Source: Deltaproteobacteria bacterium (GTDB lineage: Bacteria; Lernaellota; Lernaellaia; JACKCT01). From it: DNA of 64,000 nucleotides. Below are positions 1 to 9,470 of this stretch, one piece after another. The stretch covers positions 372,001-436,000 of the forward strand of contig JAOSJX010000022.1 in assembly GCA_027493875.1 (NCBI GenBank), in the 5' to 3' direction. The notes beneath the pieces are model-generated. The model searched no databases. It was not told the origin of the DNA and saw only the letters and a list, made by a program, of their open reading frames with translations. The position numbers and the translations under genes are program-made. Within the stretch, counting starts at the first letter, position 1, and every line of letters begins with the position of its first letter.

Positions 1-509
1 CGGGAATCACGCGGCCTTCGAGGGCGGCGTCGAGCGCGCGCGAAAGATCAGCGCCGGTGACCGGCGCGCCGGATTCCGGGCGGGAATCGTCGAACTGGCC
101 GCGATAGACGAGCTTGTGGTTCTTATCGAAGACGTAGAAATCCGGCGTGCAGGCGGCGCGGTAGGTTTTCGCGGTCTCCTGCGTCTCGTCGTAGAGGTAC
201 GGAAACGTGAAACCGAGTTGCCGCGCGCGTTCGCCCATTTTTTCGGGCGTGTCGTCGGGGGTAGTTCTCGACGTCGTTGGCGCTGATCGCGACGACGGCG
301 ACGCCTTTGGCGCGGTAGGCGTTCGCGACCTCGGCGAATTTATCCTGAAGGTGCACGACGAAGGGGCAGTGATTGCAGATGAACGCCACCAGCAGCGCGG
401 GCGCGCCTTGAAAATCCGAAAGCGACCAGATTTTGCCTTCCGGGTCCGGCAGCGAAAAATCCGGCGCGGGCGTGCCGAGAGGCAACATCGTGGAGTTGAC
501 GCGAACCAT
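1..509 (-). CDS. Thioredoxin-like (AhpC/TSA-type) protein, frameshifted, 3' end outside window
   Basis: Predicted thiol-disulfide or peroxiredoxin-like protein. The N-terminal part reads as a redoxin fold: an APDFSLPDPEGK start, then a CNHCPFV active site (CxxC) near residues 45-50. An AGAGGAG ribosome site lies just before the ATG at 507-509. Around position 250-260 the frame shifts by one base in a run of five C (complement). The continuation in another frame restores the family C-terminus, with FTFPYLYDETQE, TPDFYVFDK and YRGQFDDSRP segments. The small thioredoxin-family proteins with a CNHCP motif are about 190-200 residues and this one would fit. It has no signal peptide, so it is probably cytoplasmic. 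The coding region runs off the left edge of the window. Confidence 0.82.
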
Positions 510-743
510 GTTTCTCTCCTCTTTTTAACGTCCTTGGGGCCGCGATGCGGCTTTTCAACATAATCACCCTCGCCCGCGGATCAAGACGGACAGCTTACGC
601 GAATCCGAAAATTCGGCCCCGCGCGCGGACGCGGCACGGAATGGTAACGCGGTCTCCTTGTCGCGGCGCGATAAGAAGGTTAAATATGTTTTCATTACGC
701 CCCCGTTCCGTCATATCGAGAGCAACGCGAAAGGAGCATGGTC

Positions 744-1517
744 ATGAGTCAAGCGGGCCGATTCGTGTGGTTTGACCTCATTACGCCGAAGGCGGACGAG
801 GCGCAGGCGTTCTATACCGAGCTTTTCGGATGGAGCCCCAACATCATGGAGATGCCGGACGGCACCAAGTATCGCGGCATGCGCGTGGGCGAGGACTATG
901 CCGGGGGAGGCATTGTTCCGCGCGAGCTTCCCGAGGGCGTGCCGTCGCACTGGATCGGGTATCTCACGGTGGACGACGTGGACGCGGCGACAAAGAAAGC
1001 CGTGGCGGCCGGCGCGCAGAACGTGGTCGAGCCGATGAGCATGCCGGAGATCGGACGGTTCTCCGTGTGCATCGACCCGCAGGGCGCCGTGTTTGCGCCG
1101 TACAAGGCCGCGGGTCCGCAGGGCGAACACGACCTCTCCCTCCAGCCGGGCCACTTCTGCTGGAACGAACTCTACTCGGCGGACGTCGAGCAGTCCAAGA
1201 GTTTCTACCGCGACCTGACCGGCTGGTCGTTCCGGTCACAGGATATGGGCGGCGGCATGGTGTACCACATGGCGCAAACCGGCGAGACGAGCCGCGCGGG
1301 GCTATTCAACAAGCCGCCGGAAGTGCCATTTCCGCACTGGCTTCCTTACGTGACGGTGGCGGACGTCGACGGTACCGCCGACAAGGCGAAGACGCTCGGC
1401 GCGAACGTGGTGCACGGGCCGATGGATATTCCGGGCGTCGGACGATTCGCGGTCATGATGGACCCGGTCGGCGCCATGCTCGGCTTTATCAAGTTCGCCG
1501 AACAGGCCGGCGGCTGA
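744..1517 (+). CDS. VOC (glyoxalase/bleomycin-resistance) superfamily protein, two-domain
   Basis: Two tandem vicinal-oxygen-chelate modules of about 115-120 residues each, a common arrangement in uncharacterised glyoxalase-like proteins. Module 1 runs from GRFVWFDLITPK to PQGAVFAPYK. Module 2 runs from GHFCWNELYSAD to PVGAMLGFIKF. Both contain the F-Y-x-E/D-L-F/T-GW signature (FYTELFGW and FYRDLTGW) and a HW segment typical of the fold. I chose the ATG at 744 rather than 738 because AAGGAG at 731-736 is 7 bases upstream of it. The substrate cannot be told from sequence. It is followed directly by a strong intrinsic terminator, so it is probably monocistronic. Confidence 0.9.
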   Translation: MSQAGRFVWFDLITPKADEAQAFYTELFGWSPNIMEMPDGTKYRGMRVGEDYAGGGIVPRELPEGVPSHWIGYLTVDDVDAATKKAVAAGAQNVVEPMSMPEIGRFSVCIDPQGAVFAPYKAAGPQGEHDLSLQPGHFCWNELYSADVEQSKSFYRDLTGWSFRSQDMGGGMVYHMAQTGETSRAGLFNKPPEVPFPHWLPYVTVADVDGTADKAKTLGANVVHGPMDIPGVGRFAVMMDPVGAMLGFIKFAEQAGG

Positions 1518-1554
1518 TTTTCCGCGACGGCTCAAGCGAGAAAAACGTAAAACA

Positions 1555-1580
1555 GCGCGCCCGCGGGCGCGCTTTTTTTT
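1555..1580 (+). terminator. Rho-independent terminator after the VOC gene
   Basis: Perfect 8-bp stem GCGCGCCC / GGGCGCGC with a 2-base turn (1555-1572), followed by eight T (1573-1580), 38 bases after the VOC stop codon. Confidence 0.9.
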
Positions 1581-1595
1581 ACTTCCGATCCGCGA

Positions 1596-2803
1596 TCATC
1601 CCGCGGGTGGATTCGCGGGCAGGGACAGGTCGAGGCTGTCGAGTTCCGCGTCGGGCGCGTCGTCGGGGACGAGCGGGTACATGAACACGCCCATCTCGCC
1701 CTTGGTAAAACCAGACGGATCGAGCTTGTCGATGTTTTCCCGGTGGTACGACACGATATAGCGGTCGCGGCGCAGGGCTTGCGCCAGTTCTTTGCGGACG
1801 CGCGCGACCTTGGCCCGGGTCGCGCGCTCGCGGGCTTCCTCCACCACATCGTCGAAAAGACGTCCGCCGAACTGCGTTTTGTTGTCGTCGTAGTACGCCT
1901 GCGCCTCGGCGCGCGTGGCTTTGATATTGTCCTTCGTGATCTGTTCGACGGTGGCTTTGCCGAGGGCGCTGACCTCGTCGATGTAGGTGCGCCGCGCGAA
2001 TTCGTCGGTCTTGCTGAGCCCTTTGGCGACGGCGTCGGAATAAAGCAGCTCCCATTCCACGCGGAGGTTGACCAGAAAACGCCGGCCGCTTTCCGTGGCG
2101 GCCAGCTTGCGCAGCGGCCCCTGCAGGCCGCGCACCCAGGTGTAGAACTCGCGCGCGTCCATCGAGACGGCGTTGGACGTGGCGATCGGATCGTCCATCG
2201 ACACGTCCTTCGGCATTTTGGCGACGGCCTCGTCGTTCACCTCGAGCCCGTATTCCTTTTTGAGTTCGTTGACCCGGTCCTTGTAGGCTTGCTGATAGCG
2301 CTGCGCGTTGAGGCTGTTTTCCAGCTTCGGGCGGATGGCGTCGAATTCCTCCGGCGGGCGGCCCGCGCTTTCCTCTTTTTGGCGGTAGCGGCGGTAAAAC
2401 TCCCGCAGTTCGTCTTCCGATGCGGGCCCGAGCGCGTCGAAGAGCGCGTCCTTTCCATCTGGACCAGCGTTTCCTTTTGCCGGTCCTCCATTTCCGCCTG
2501 AAATTCGAGCGATTTATCCAGGTTGCGCCGCTTGCCTTCGAGATAGTAAGCCATCCCGTCGATCAGATCCTCGAGGAATTCCCGCTTGCCCTGGTCCGTC
2601 ATGTAGCGGGTGCGGAGCGTCAGCGGCAGGCCGGAGAGGGCGATTCGGAAAAAGCTGACGGTGACGGCTTCGTCACCGACCGTGGCGAGAATGGGGTCGT
2701 CCGGGCTCTCCTCGGGAGGGTTGGTCGCGTAACGCGGACGGCAGCCGGCCGCGGCCACGAGAGCCGCGGCGACCAAAAAGATCAAAACGACAACGCGTTT
2801 CAC
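1596..2803 (-). CDS. SurA/PpiC-like periplasmic folding lipoprotein, frameshifted
   Basis: A GTG start at 2803 with GAGGGG upstream gives a lipoprotein signal (VKRVVVLIF..VAAAGC, Cys near residue 22). Next come an ILATVGDEAVTVSFFR segment typical of the N-terminal SurA/PpiC chaperone region and a long charged helical region. The frame breaks near 2450, where one A is missing from a run (ATG GAA AAG GAC restores it). The rest, to the stop at 1596, reads on in a second frame with FYRRYRQKEE and NSLNAQRYQQAYKDRV segments. I see no clear parvulin catalytic domain, so this may be a chaperone-only protein. It probably acts in outer-membrane protein assembly from the periplasmic side. Confidence 0.65.
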
Positions 2804-3078
2804 GCTTTCCCCTCTTATCCGTTCCGGTCGGCCGGACGGGCGTGGATCAAAACAGATTTCACGGCTCGGATCAACCGGGCCGGCCTTCGTCCGCGGGCGC
2901 GAAATCGATATTCCCGCCGTCCGAGTCAAAGTATTACGAAATTACGAATATGGCGCGAATTCGCCGGCGATGTCACAGAATTTTGATGGAATCGAGTCAA
3001 ATTTGAGGCGGCGCTGACAAAAAAAATCGGCCTGCAAGCAAAAAATCCTAAACGATTTCCATCACATCGGTCGATATC
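2804..3078. other. Divergent intergenic region
   Basis: About 370 bases (to 3176) separate the SurA-like gene (minus strand) from the poly-Asp lipoprotein (plus strand). The open frames crossing it are extensions of neighbouring frames without ribosome sites. Apart from the promoter at 3079-3107, I see nothing recognisable here. Confidence 0.5.
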
Positions 3079-3107
3079 TTGAATTTGGAACGGCGATTGC
3101 GTATATC
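3079..3107 (+). promoter_or_regulatory. Candidate sigma70-type promoter for the poly-Asp lipoprotein
   Basis: TTGAAT at 3079-3084, a 17-base spacer, then TATATC at 3102-3107, about 70 bases before the ATG at 3177. Good match at both boxes and ideal spacing. No direct evidence of transcription. Confidence 0.5.
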
Positions 3108-3176
3108 GTTCCGGCTTCCAAACAAGAGAGGGGCGGAATTAACGGCCCCTCGGTTCGTCGAGGAGGGTAAACGACG

Positions 3177-3506
3177 ATGAAAATGAGCAAGACCTTGTTC
3201 CTGATCCTCATCCTGTCCCTGGGCCTCGCCGCCATCACTGCCGTCGCGTGCGGCGACGACGACGATGACGACGATGACGACGCCGCCGGCGACGACGATA
3301 CGTCCGCCGACGACGACATGGACGATGACGCCGACGACGACATGGACGACGACGCCGACGATGACGCGGACGACGACATGGACGACGACACCGACGACGA
3401 TGACGACGACACCGATGATGACGACGATGACACCGGCGACGACGACGATACCGGCGACGACGACACGGGTGACGATGACACCGGTGACGACGACACGACG
3501 GACTAA
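3177..3506 (+). CDS. Poly-aspartate lipoprotein with no folded domain
   Basis: 109 residues. Residues 1-24 are a signal peptide (MKMSKTLFLILILSLG..) ending in a lipobox with Cys25 (TAVAC). Almost everything after it is aspartate broken by Ala, Thr, Gly and Met, ending in repeated DDDTG units. No globular domain can fit. AGGAGG at 3161-3166 lies 10 bases before the ATG, a good promoter lies upstream and a terminator follows, so this is a real gene and not a reading artefact. It is likely lipid-anchored and would carry a very high negative charge, with cation binding or surface-charge roles possible. The same Cys-plus-Asp linker precedes real domains in many other proteins here, so it could also be the anchor of a gene that lost its domain. 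Confidence 0.8.
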   Translation: MKMSKTLFLILILSLGLAAITAVACGDDDDDDDDDAAGDDDTSADDDMDDDADDDMDDDADDDADDDMDDDTDDDDDDTDDDDDDTGDDDDTGDDDTGDDDTGDDDTTD

Positions 3507-3540
3507 TCGTCCCGTTTCCTGAACTTTCGTTGACGATTCA

Positions 3541-3571
3541 AACCGCGGGCCCCCGGGTCCGCGGTTTTTTT
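3541..3571 (+). terminator. Rho-independent terminator after the poly-Asp lipoprotein
   Basis: Stem AACCGCGGGCCC (3541-3552) pairs with GGGTCCGCGGTT (3555-3566) with one mismatch, followed by T residues. Confidence 0.85.
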
Positions 3572-3610
3572 CTCGCCTTGACAGCCGCCCCGCTCCCTCG
3601 ACAATAGCGC

Positions 3611-5742
3611 ATGCCCGCAACGACCCGTCTCACGCTGGACGGCCCTGGGAATTAACACCGGTTGAGCGATTCGACGCCCCCGCGACCGTGGGCCCGGTGG
3701 CCCTGGACGTTCCGTCGCATTGGCAAGAGCACGCCGCCCTGGCCGCGCACGCGGGGAAAGTCGTTTACCGGCGTTCCTTTCCCTGGACGCCGAAGGCGGG
3801 GGCGCGTCGTCCGCCTGATTCTTCCCGGAACCTTCTACTATTCCAGCCCGCTCCTGAACGGGCGGCGCCTCGGCCGGCACGAAGGGTATTTCGAACCGCA
3901 AACCCACGACGTCACCATTGATCTCGCGCGGCGCAACGAACTGGTCGTCGAGATCGATTGCCCGGACGAAAAGGATAAAACCGGCAAGCGCATGCTCACG
4001 GGTGTGTTTTCCCATTGGGACTGCCTCGACCCGACGACCAATCCGGGCGGCCTCTGGCTGGCGCCGTATCTTGCGGAGACGGGCTGGGCGTACGTCACCG
4101 AGGCGCGCGTTCACACGAAGCGGATCGAAGACGGCACGGCGTTTCTTTTGGAAAGAATCCGCGTTACGGCGACGCGCGACGGCCGCGCCAAGGTGGTGAC
4201 GACGCTCTCCCCGGACACCTTCGACGGCGAGCGTCAGACCTATACGCGCGAGGTCGCGCTCCACGCCGGCGACAACTACTTCGAACGCACACTCCGCGTG
4301 GACGAGCCGCGTCTCTGGTGGACGCACGACCTCGGCGCGCCCGATCTCTACCGCCATACGCTGCGCGTTGAGGGACGAACGCGGTGTGGTGCTCGACGAG
4401 GGGGATCGTCTCATCGGCGTGCGGACCGTGGAGTTCCGCGACTGGCTTCTCCATCTCAACGGGGGAGCGCCTTTACGTTAAAGGCAACAACGTGCCGCCG
4501 ACGGACACCCGCATCGCGCGCGCGGACCCGAAAACAATCGAACGGACCCTCGATCTCGCGCGCGGCGCCCACATGAATTTTCTGCGCGTGCACGCGCACG
4601 TCGATCATCCGTGGTTTTACGACGCCGCGGACCGCATGGGTCTGCTGCTGTGGCAGGACATGCCGCTGCAATGGCTTTACGCGCACGAGGTGATGCCCGA
4701 GGCGGTCCGGCAGACGCGCGCGATGGTGCGTCTGTTGTATAACCACCCGTCCGTGGCGCTGTGGTGCTGCCACAACGAGCCCTTTTACGTGGCCGACACG
4801 AAGGACGAGAGCGCCGGCGCGGTGCTGGCGACGCTGCGTTCGCTACTCGTGTTTTCGTGGAACCGCGACGTCATGGACCGGCGCATGGCCGACGCCGCGG
4901 CCGAGGAAGATCCGACGCGCAAGGTCGTCCCCTCCTCCGGCGAGTTGCCGATTTTCCGCGAGGGAACGGATCTGCATTTTTACGGTGGCTGGTACCGCAT
5001 CATGGGAACGCACCGCGCCTTCGACCGTCTGGCGCGGCGGCTGCCGCGGGCCCTGCGTTTCGTGACGGAATTCGGCGCGCAAAGTTTTCCGAATATCGAG
5101 AACGCGACGAAATTCATGGCCGCGGACTTTGCGCGCGTGGACTGGAAGCTCCTCGAAACGAGATACGGTTTACAAACCGAACTCATGGATCATTGGACGC
5201 CGCGCGAGCGCTTCCGGGATCTCGGCGCCTACATCCAAGCGACGCAGGATTACCAATCGCGCATTAACCGCCACTACATCGACCGGTTCCGCGCGCGGAA
5301 GTACAAGCCGAACGGCGGATGCGTGGCGTTTCTGTTTCACGATCCGAATCCGGCGATTTTGTGGTCCGTCGTGGACTACTGGCGGACGCCCAAATCGAGC
5401 TACGCGGCGATGGCCGACGCGTACCGGCCGCTCTACGTTTTCGCGCTCATTCCGCGCGACCGCTACCGGCGCGGCCAAACGGTCCGCGCGCGAATCATGG
5501 CGGTGAACGACGCGCGCGAACCGGCGGAAGGGTTAACGGTTGAAGCAGTTGCGGTGGATGACGAGGGACGCGAGATTTTCCGCGCGGCTTATGGGCTCGA
5601 TCTCCCCGCCGACAGCGAAGCCGTGGATCTCGGCGTTGCCGCGTTCCGCGCGCATATCATGGGGACCGGTACGCTGACACTGCGTTTAACGGGATCGGGC
5701 GATCCCTTTATCAACGAGTACCAATTCGAGATAACGGAATAG
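3611..5742 (+). CDS. Glycoside hydrolase family 2 (beta-mannosidase-like), multiply frameshifted
   Basis: Predicted exo-acting beta-glycosidase of about 705 residues. The order is: a start at 3611 (MPATTRLTLDGPWEL once one C is restored), a sugar-binding jelly-roll with YRRSFPW and YFEPQTHDVT, an Ig-like domain, then a TIM barrel. The barrel carries the GH2 acid/base region NHPSVALWCCHNEP and the nucleophile region FVTEFGAQS. FLRVHAHVDHPWFYDAADR and LLLWQDMPLQW are also typical of mannosidase-like GH2 enzymes. At least four single-base shifts in G/C runs (near 3650, 3795, 4373 and 4470) split it. Each is repaired by adding or removing one G or C. It has no signal peptide, so it is probably cytoplasmic. 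The exact sugar specificity is not determinable. Confidence 0.85.
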
Positions 5743-5838
5743 CGTCGTACCTATTTCCAACGGAGGCCGCGGAGAACACAGGAGCCGCTCCCGCGAAACG
5801 GGCGGAATGTATCACGCGATTCCCGGCCATTGAAGCCG

Positions 5839-6615
5839 CTAAGCGGCTTGGGCTTTCACGGCGACCGGTTCGCGGTTTTGCTCTTCGAATTTTCGAAGGT
5901 GGAGATAGGTAAGGAAGGTCAGAATGGTCCCATACGCGCCGAGCACACCTTGCACCGTATCCCAAAAATTCCGCCGAGAAGATTGGGGCTTGAAAAAATT
6001 TCGGGGCCGAACACCAAAAGTTCAAGCAAATAAAACAGCGCCGAGACAGCATAAACACACGCGACGAGTTTCAGGAGAATACCGCCGTAATTTTCACCGA
6101 GATCCCTGCTCCGGCGCAAAACTCGCCGTTCATCTATCTCGATGCACGCGACGGCGCCGACGACGAAGAACCACATTGAAACGATAATCCCCGGAAAAAT
6201 GAAAAACATGAAACCTGCCACAACGGCCAACGCGGCAAGCAGATCGAACTTGAAAATTCGCGTCCAGAGCGGCACCGCGAACTGCCAGGATTGCGCCGGA
6301 CGGGGAGCTTCATTGCCTCGCAATCTCTCGAATAATAGGTGACCGACGGCGCCGGTGATGAGTGCGCTCAGGAAAGTCAAATACACGAAAGTGACCGCGC
6401 TGAAACCGAACCGCACCAAGGCAGAATCAATTCCGACAAGATAGGATTTAACCGAGCGGGAGATGATCGCGTTTACTATGGCAACAGGCGCGACGACCAG
6501 CGCGTACGCTTTAATGTCACTGAACAGCATCCGCCAGGAACTGAGAAAGAGGTCCCCGGCCCCTTCGAATGCAGGGATCTCAAAAGTCGATCACGAGACC
6601 TTGCTTGTCCGACAT
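5839..6615 (-). CDS. Polytopic inner-membrane protein, unknown family, frameshifted
   Basis: About 257 residues with roughly five or six hydrophobic helices, among them AYALVVAPVAIVNAI, VYLTFLSALITGAVG, LLAALAVVAGFMFFIFPG and LLKLVACVYAVSALFYLLE. The start at 6613-6615 has GGAGAAG upstream. One extra T near 6583 and one missing A near 5985 break the frame. Restoring them joins the N-terminus MSDKQGLVIDFEIPAF and the C-terminus GAYGTILTFLTYLHLRKFEE to the central part. A FPGI segment followed by an RSRDL segment resembles uncharacterised membrane proteins with repeated helical units. I cannot assign a function. The gene converges on the GH2 gene and is divergent from the subtilase gene. Confidence 0.65.
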
Positions 6616-6724
6616 CGTCTTCTCCGCGTTGCCGTATTGACACGATGTTACGCCCGTTATCATGCGGCGTCCATCAGCGCGAATCATGTTTCGGGCCCGG
6701 GCCGATCATGTTAGATTCCGCGCG

Positions 6725-8819
6725 ATGAAAAAGCTGGTTTTTACGTGGGCCATGATCGCGTTCGCCGTTCCGGCCGTGGCCGGGACGCTGGCGCCGCCGC
6801 TCGGCATGATGGCGCGCGGGCTGGTGCCCGAGGCGATGCTCGCCGTGCCGCAATTGCTTCCCTCGGAACGCACGAAGGACGGCGGCGTGATGATTCCCGT
6901 CTTCGTCCGGGCCGAGACGCCGGGAGATGCCGTCGCTGAAACGCTTCGGCATCACGGCTTTGAGGTCGGGTCGGCCGCGGGACGCATCGTGACGGCGCGC
7001 ATCGACGCGCGGCTGCTCGAAGACGCGGCGGACCTGCCCGGCGTGGCCATGATCGAGCCGTCGTGGCCGCTCTTTCCGATTCTCGATATTTCCGCACCGC
7101 TCATCGAGGCGGACCGCGTATGGAACGAACTCGGCGAACGCGGCGCGGGCGTGGTCGTGGGCGCCGTGGACACGGGCACGGCGTGGAACCATCCCGATTT
7201 TTACGACCCGGACACCGACGAGAGCCGCATCGCGTTTTTGTGGGATCAGAGCCTGCGGGCGCAGGGTGACGAAAACGAGCCGGCAGATTTTAGTTACGGC
7301 GTGGAGTACACACGCGACGAGCTGACCGCCGCGTACGCCACCGGCGATCCCGATACGCTGCGGACGTGGGACGACTACGGCCACGGCACGCATATTCTCG
7401 GCACGGCGGGAGGCAACGGCGCGGCGACGGGCAACGGCTATCCCGCGTTCCGCTACGTCGGGATCGCGCCGGACGCGGAGCTCGTGGCGGTGCGCGCGAC
7501 GCTGATTGCGACGCGTGTGCTGGACGGCGTGCGTTACGTGTTCGACCGCGCGGATGAACTTGGGCTGCCGGCGGTCGTAAATCTTTCGCTCGGAACGCAC
7601 ACCGGCGCGCACGACGGGACGAACGGGCTCGACCAGGGCATCGCGGAACTCGCCGGTCCCGGGCGCATCGTGGTCGCGGGCGCGGGCAACGAGCAGCATC
7701 TCGGCTTTCACGCGGAGACGACGCTGGCCGAGAGCGAGACCGGAACGATCACGTTTCAGGTCGGCAACCACAGCGCGGACGCGATCATCCCCGACGTGCT
7801 CGCCATCGCGGCGTATCCCCGGCGGAGGGAAAATACACGGTGACGGTGCGGAGCCCGGAGGGCACGGAAATCACCGCGACGGACGGCGAGCCCGCGGAGT
7901 ACGTGGGCGCGGAAGGGCTTTGGATTCTCGATAACGCGTTTCTTTTCCGCGGCAACGATCTCAACGGCCTCGCGACGGCGCTGATCGCGCTCGTCGGCAA
8001 TCCGCTCGTCGGCGGACCGAGCCGTAACCTTCTGGCGCCGGGCGAATGGACGATCGAAATCACGGCGGACGAGCAGGACGGCGAGAAGACCATCGACGTG
8101 TGGATCATGGCGACGCTGATGCGCGGGGAGCAGCATTGCTGCGCGTCGTTCGATGCAGGGCGCGCGGATACGAAAATGGTGGCCTCCCCGCCAGTTCCGA
8201 CGGCGCGATCGCCGTGGGTGCTTATTACTCGCGCTTCGACTGGACGGACGAAAACGGCGACCCCGCGGACTACGGCGTGGATTACGGGCTCGGCGATCTG
8301 GCGTTTTTCTCGAATCACGGGCCGCGCCCGGACGGACGGCTCAAACCGGAGATCACCGCTCCGGGATTCGGCATCGCGGCGGCGCTTTCCAAAGGAAGCG
8401 ATATCGCGCTGGCGTACGCGGACCAGATTGTGGAGGACGGCGAGCACATCGTGCTGCAGGGCACGAGCATGGCGAGTCCGCACGCGGCGGGCGCCGCGGC
8501 GCTGATTCTGGCGGAAGAGCCGAACGCGTCGCCGGAGGACGTTCTCGCGCGCTTCGCGGCGGGGGCGATGACGGACGAATTCACCGGCGAGGTCCCCAAC
8601 GGCGGATGGGGCTACGGCAAGCTCGACGTCTACGGCGCCGTCACCGCGGAAATTGACGGCGACGACGATTCGGCGGACGATGACGACGACTCCGTTGGAG
8701 ACGACGATTCGTCCGCCGATGATGACGATTCCGTGGACGAAGGAGACGACGACTCCACGGAAACAGGGGACGACGGTGATGACGACGACAATGACGGCGG
8801 CGGCGGTTGCGGCTGTTGA
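6725..8819 (+). CDS. Secreted S8 (subtilisin-like) serine protease with Asp-rich tail and terminal Cys motif, frameshifted
   Basis: The type I signal peptide (MKKLVFTWAMIAFAVPAVAG) has no lipobox. The catalytic triad is visible: Asp in VVVGAVDTGTAWNHPDF, His in DDYGHGTHILGTAGG, Ser in LQGTSMASPHAAGAAAL. VVAGAGNEQ supplies the oxyanion Asn. A beta-sandwich-like insertion (PEGTEITATDGEP..) sits between the oxyanion Asn and Ser parts. Two missing C bases (near 7815 and 8178) break the frame. The C-terminus is an Asp/Ser-rich stretch of about 50 residues ending in GGGGCGC. Cysteines at the extreme end, after an Asp tract and without an N-terminal lipobox, suggest a C-terminal anchor or sorting signal. 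A protease of this type would act outside the cytoplasm. Confidence 0.9.
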
Positions 8820-8885
8820 CAGGGCACGGAAGGAACGGATTTCGGGCACGGGCACGGTCACGGTCACGGGGATTGGAGGGACATG

Positions 8886-9467
8886 ATGCGCAATCCGACC
8901 TGGATTCTATTGCTCGTTTTGATCATCGCCACGGCGCTTGTGGTCGCGTGCGGGGGCGGAGGCGATGACGACGACGACAACGATGACGCCGCCGGTGACG
9001 ACGATACCGCGAGCGGTGATGACGACGATGCCGCGGACGACGACGTGGACGACGATCTCGACGATGACGACGGCGGCGGCGACGACGACGCGACAGGCCA
9101 ATGCCCGGACGGGCCCGACGCCGTCGACCTCTGCAACCCGCAGTACGACCAGGATGTCCCGTACGACGACGTGCGGATCAGTTGGGTGATTCCGTTCGCC
9201 GTCGATTTTTCCGGCGAGATCATGAGCGGGTATCAACTGGTTCTCGACTGCTCGAGCGAAGGCGAGGATCCGCATCCGATCAATCTGGCCGCGGCGGTGG
9301 GCGCCACCGGCGGCACCATCCCGACGCAGTTCGAAATTCCGGCAAAGCAGCTTGGTCCGTTTTTCGGCGGCGAGACGATCACCTGCCCCGTTTACATCGC
9401 GGACGGGAGTGCCGAGACCGTTTCCAACGAGCTTTCGATTACGCTGAATCTTGGCGAAAAGACGTAA
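8886..9467 (+). CDS. Asp-rich lipoprotein, unknown domain
   Basis: 193 residues. Signal peptide with lipobox (ALVVAC, Cys22), then Gly and about 45 residues of Asp-rich linker, then a C-terminal domain of about 120 residues starting near QCPDGPDAVDLCNPQ. That domain reads as a beta-sandwich (ISWVIPFAVDFSGEI, YQLVLDCSSE, ITCPVYIADGSAE) and contains four cysteines outside the lipobox. I chose the second of two adjacent ATGs because GGAGGG at 8875-8880 is 5 bases upstream of it. It lies 66 bases after the protease and is probably co-transcribed. No function recognised. Confidence 0.8.
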   Translation: MRNPTWILLLVLIIATALVVACGGGGDDDDDNDDAAGDDDTASGDDDDAADDDVDDDLDDDDGGGDDDATGQCPDGPDAVDLCNPQYDQDVPYDDVRISWVIPFAVDFSGEIMSGYQLVLDCSSEGEDPHPINLAAAVGATGGTIPTQFEIPAKQLGPFFGGETITCPVYIADGSAETVSNELSITLNLGEKT

Positions 9468-9470
9468 CGC

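Noticed and set aside
3048..3620. Long minus-strand frames rich in Val and Ser opposite the Asp-rich genes
   Set aside because: GAC/GAT repeats always read as Val or Ser/Ile on the other strand; these frames lack ribosome sites and appear at every Asp-rich gene.
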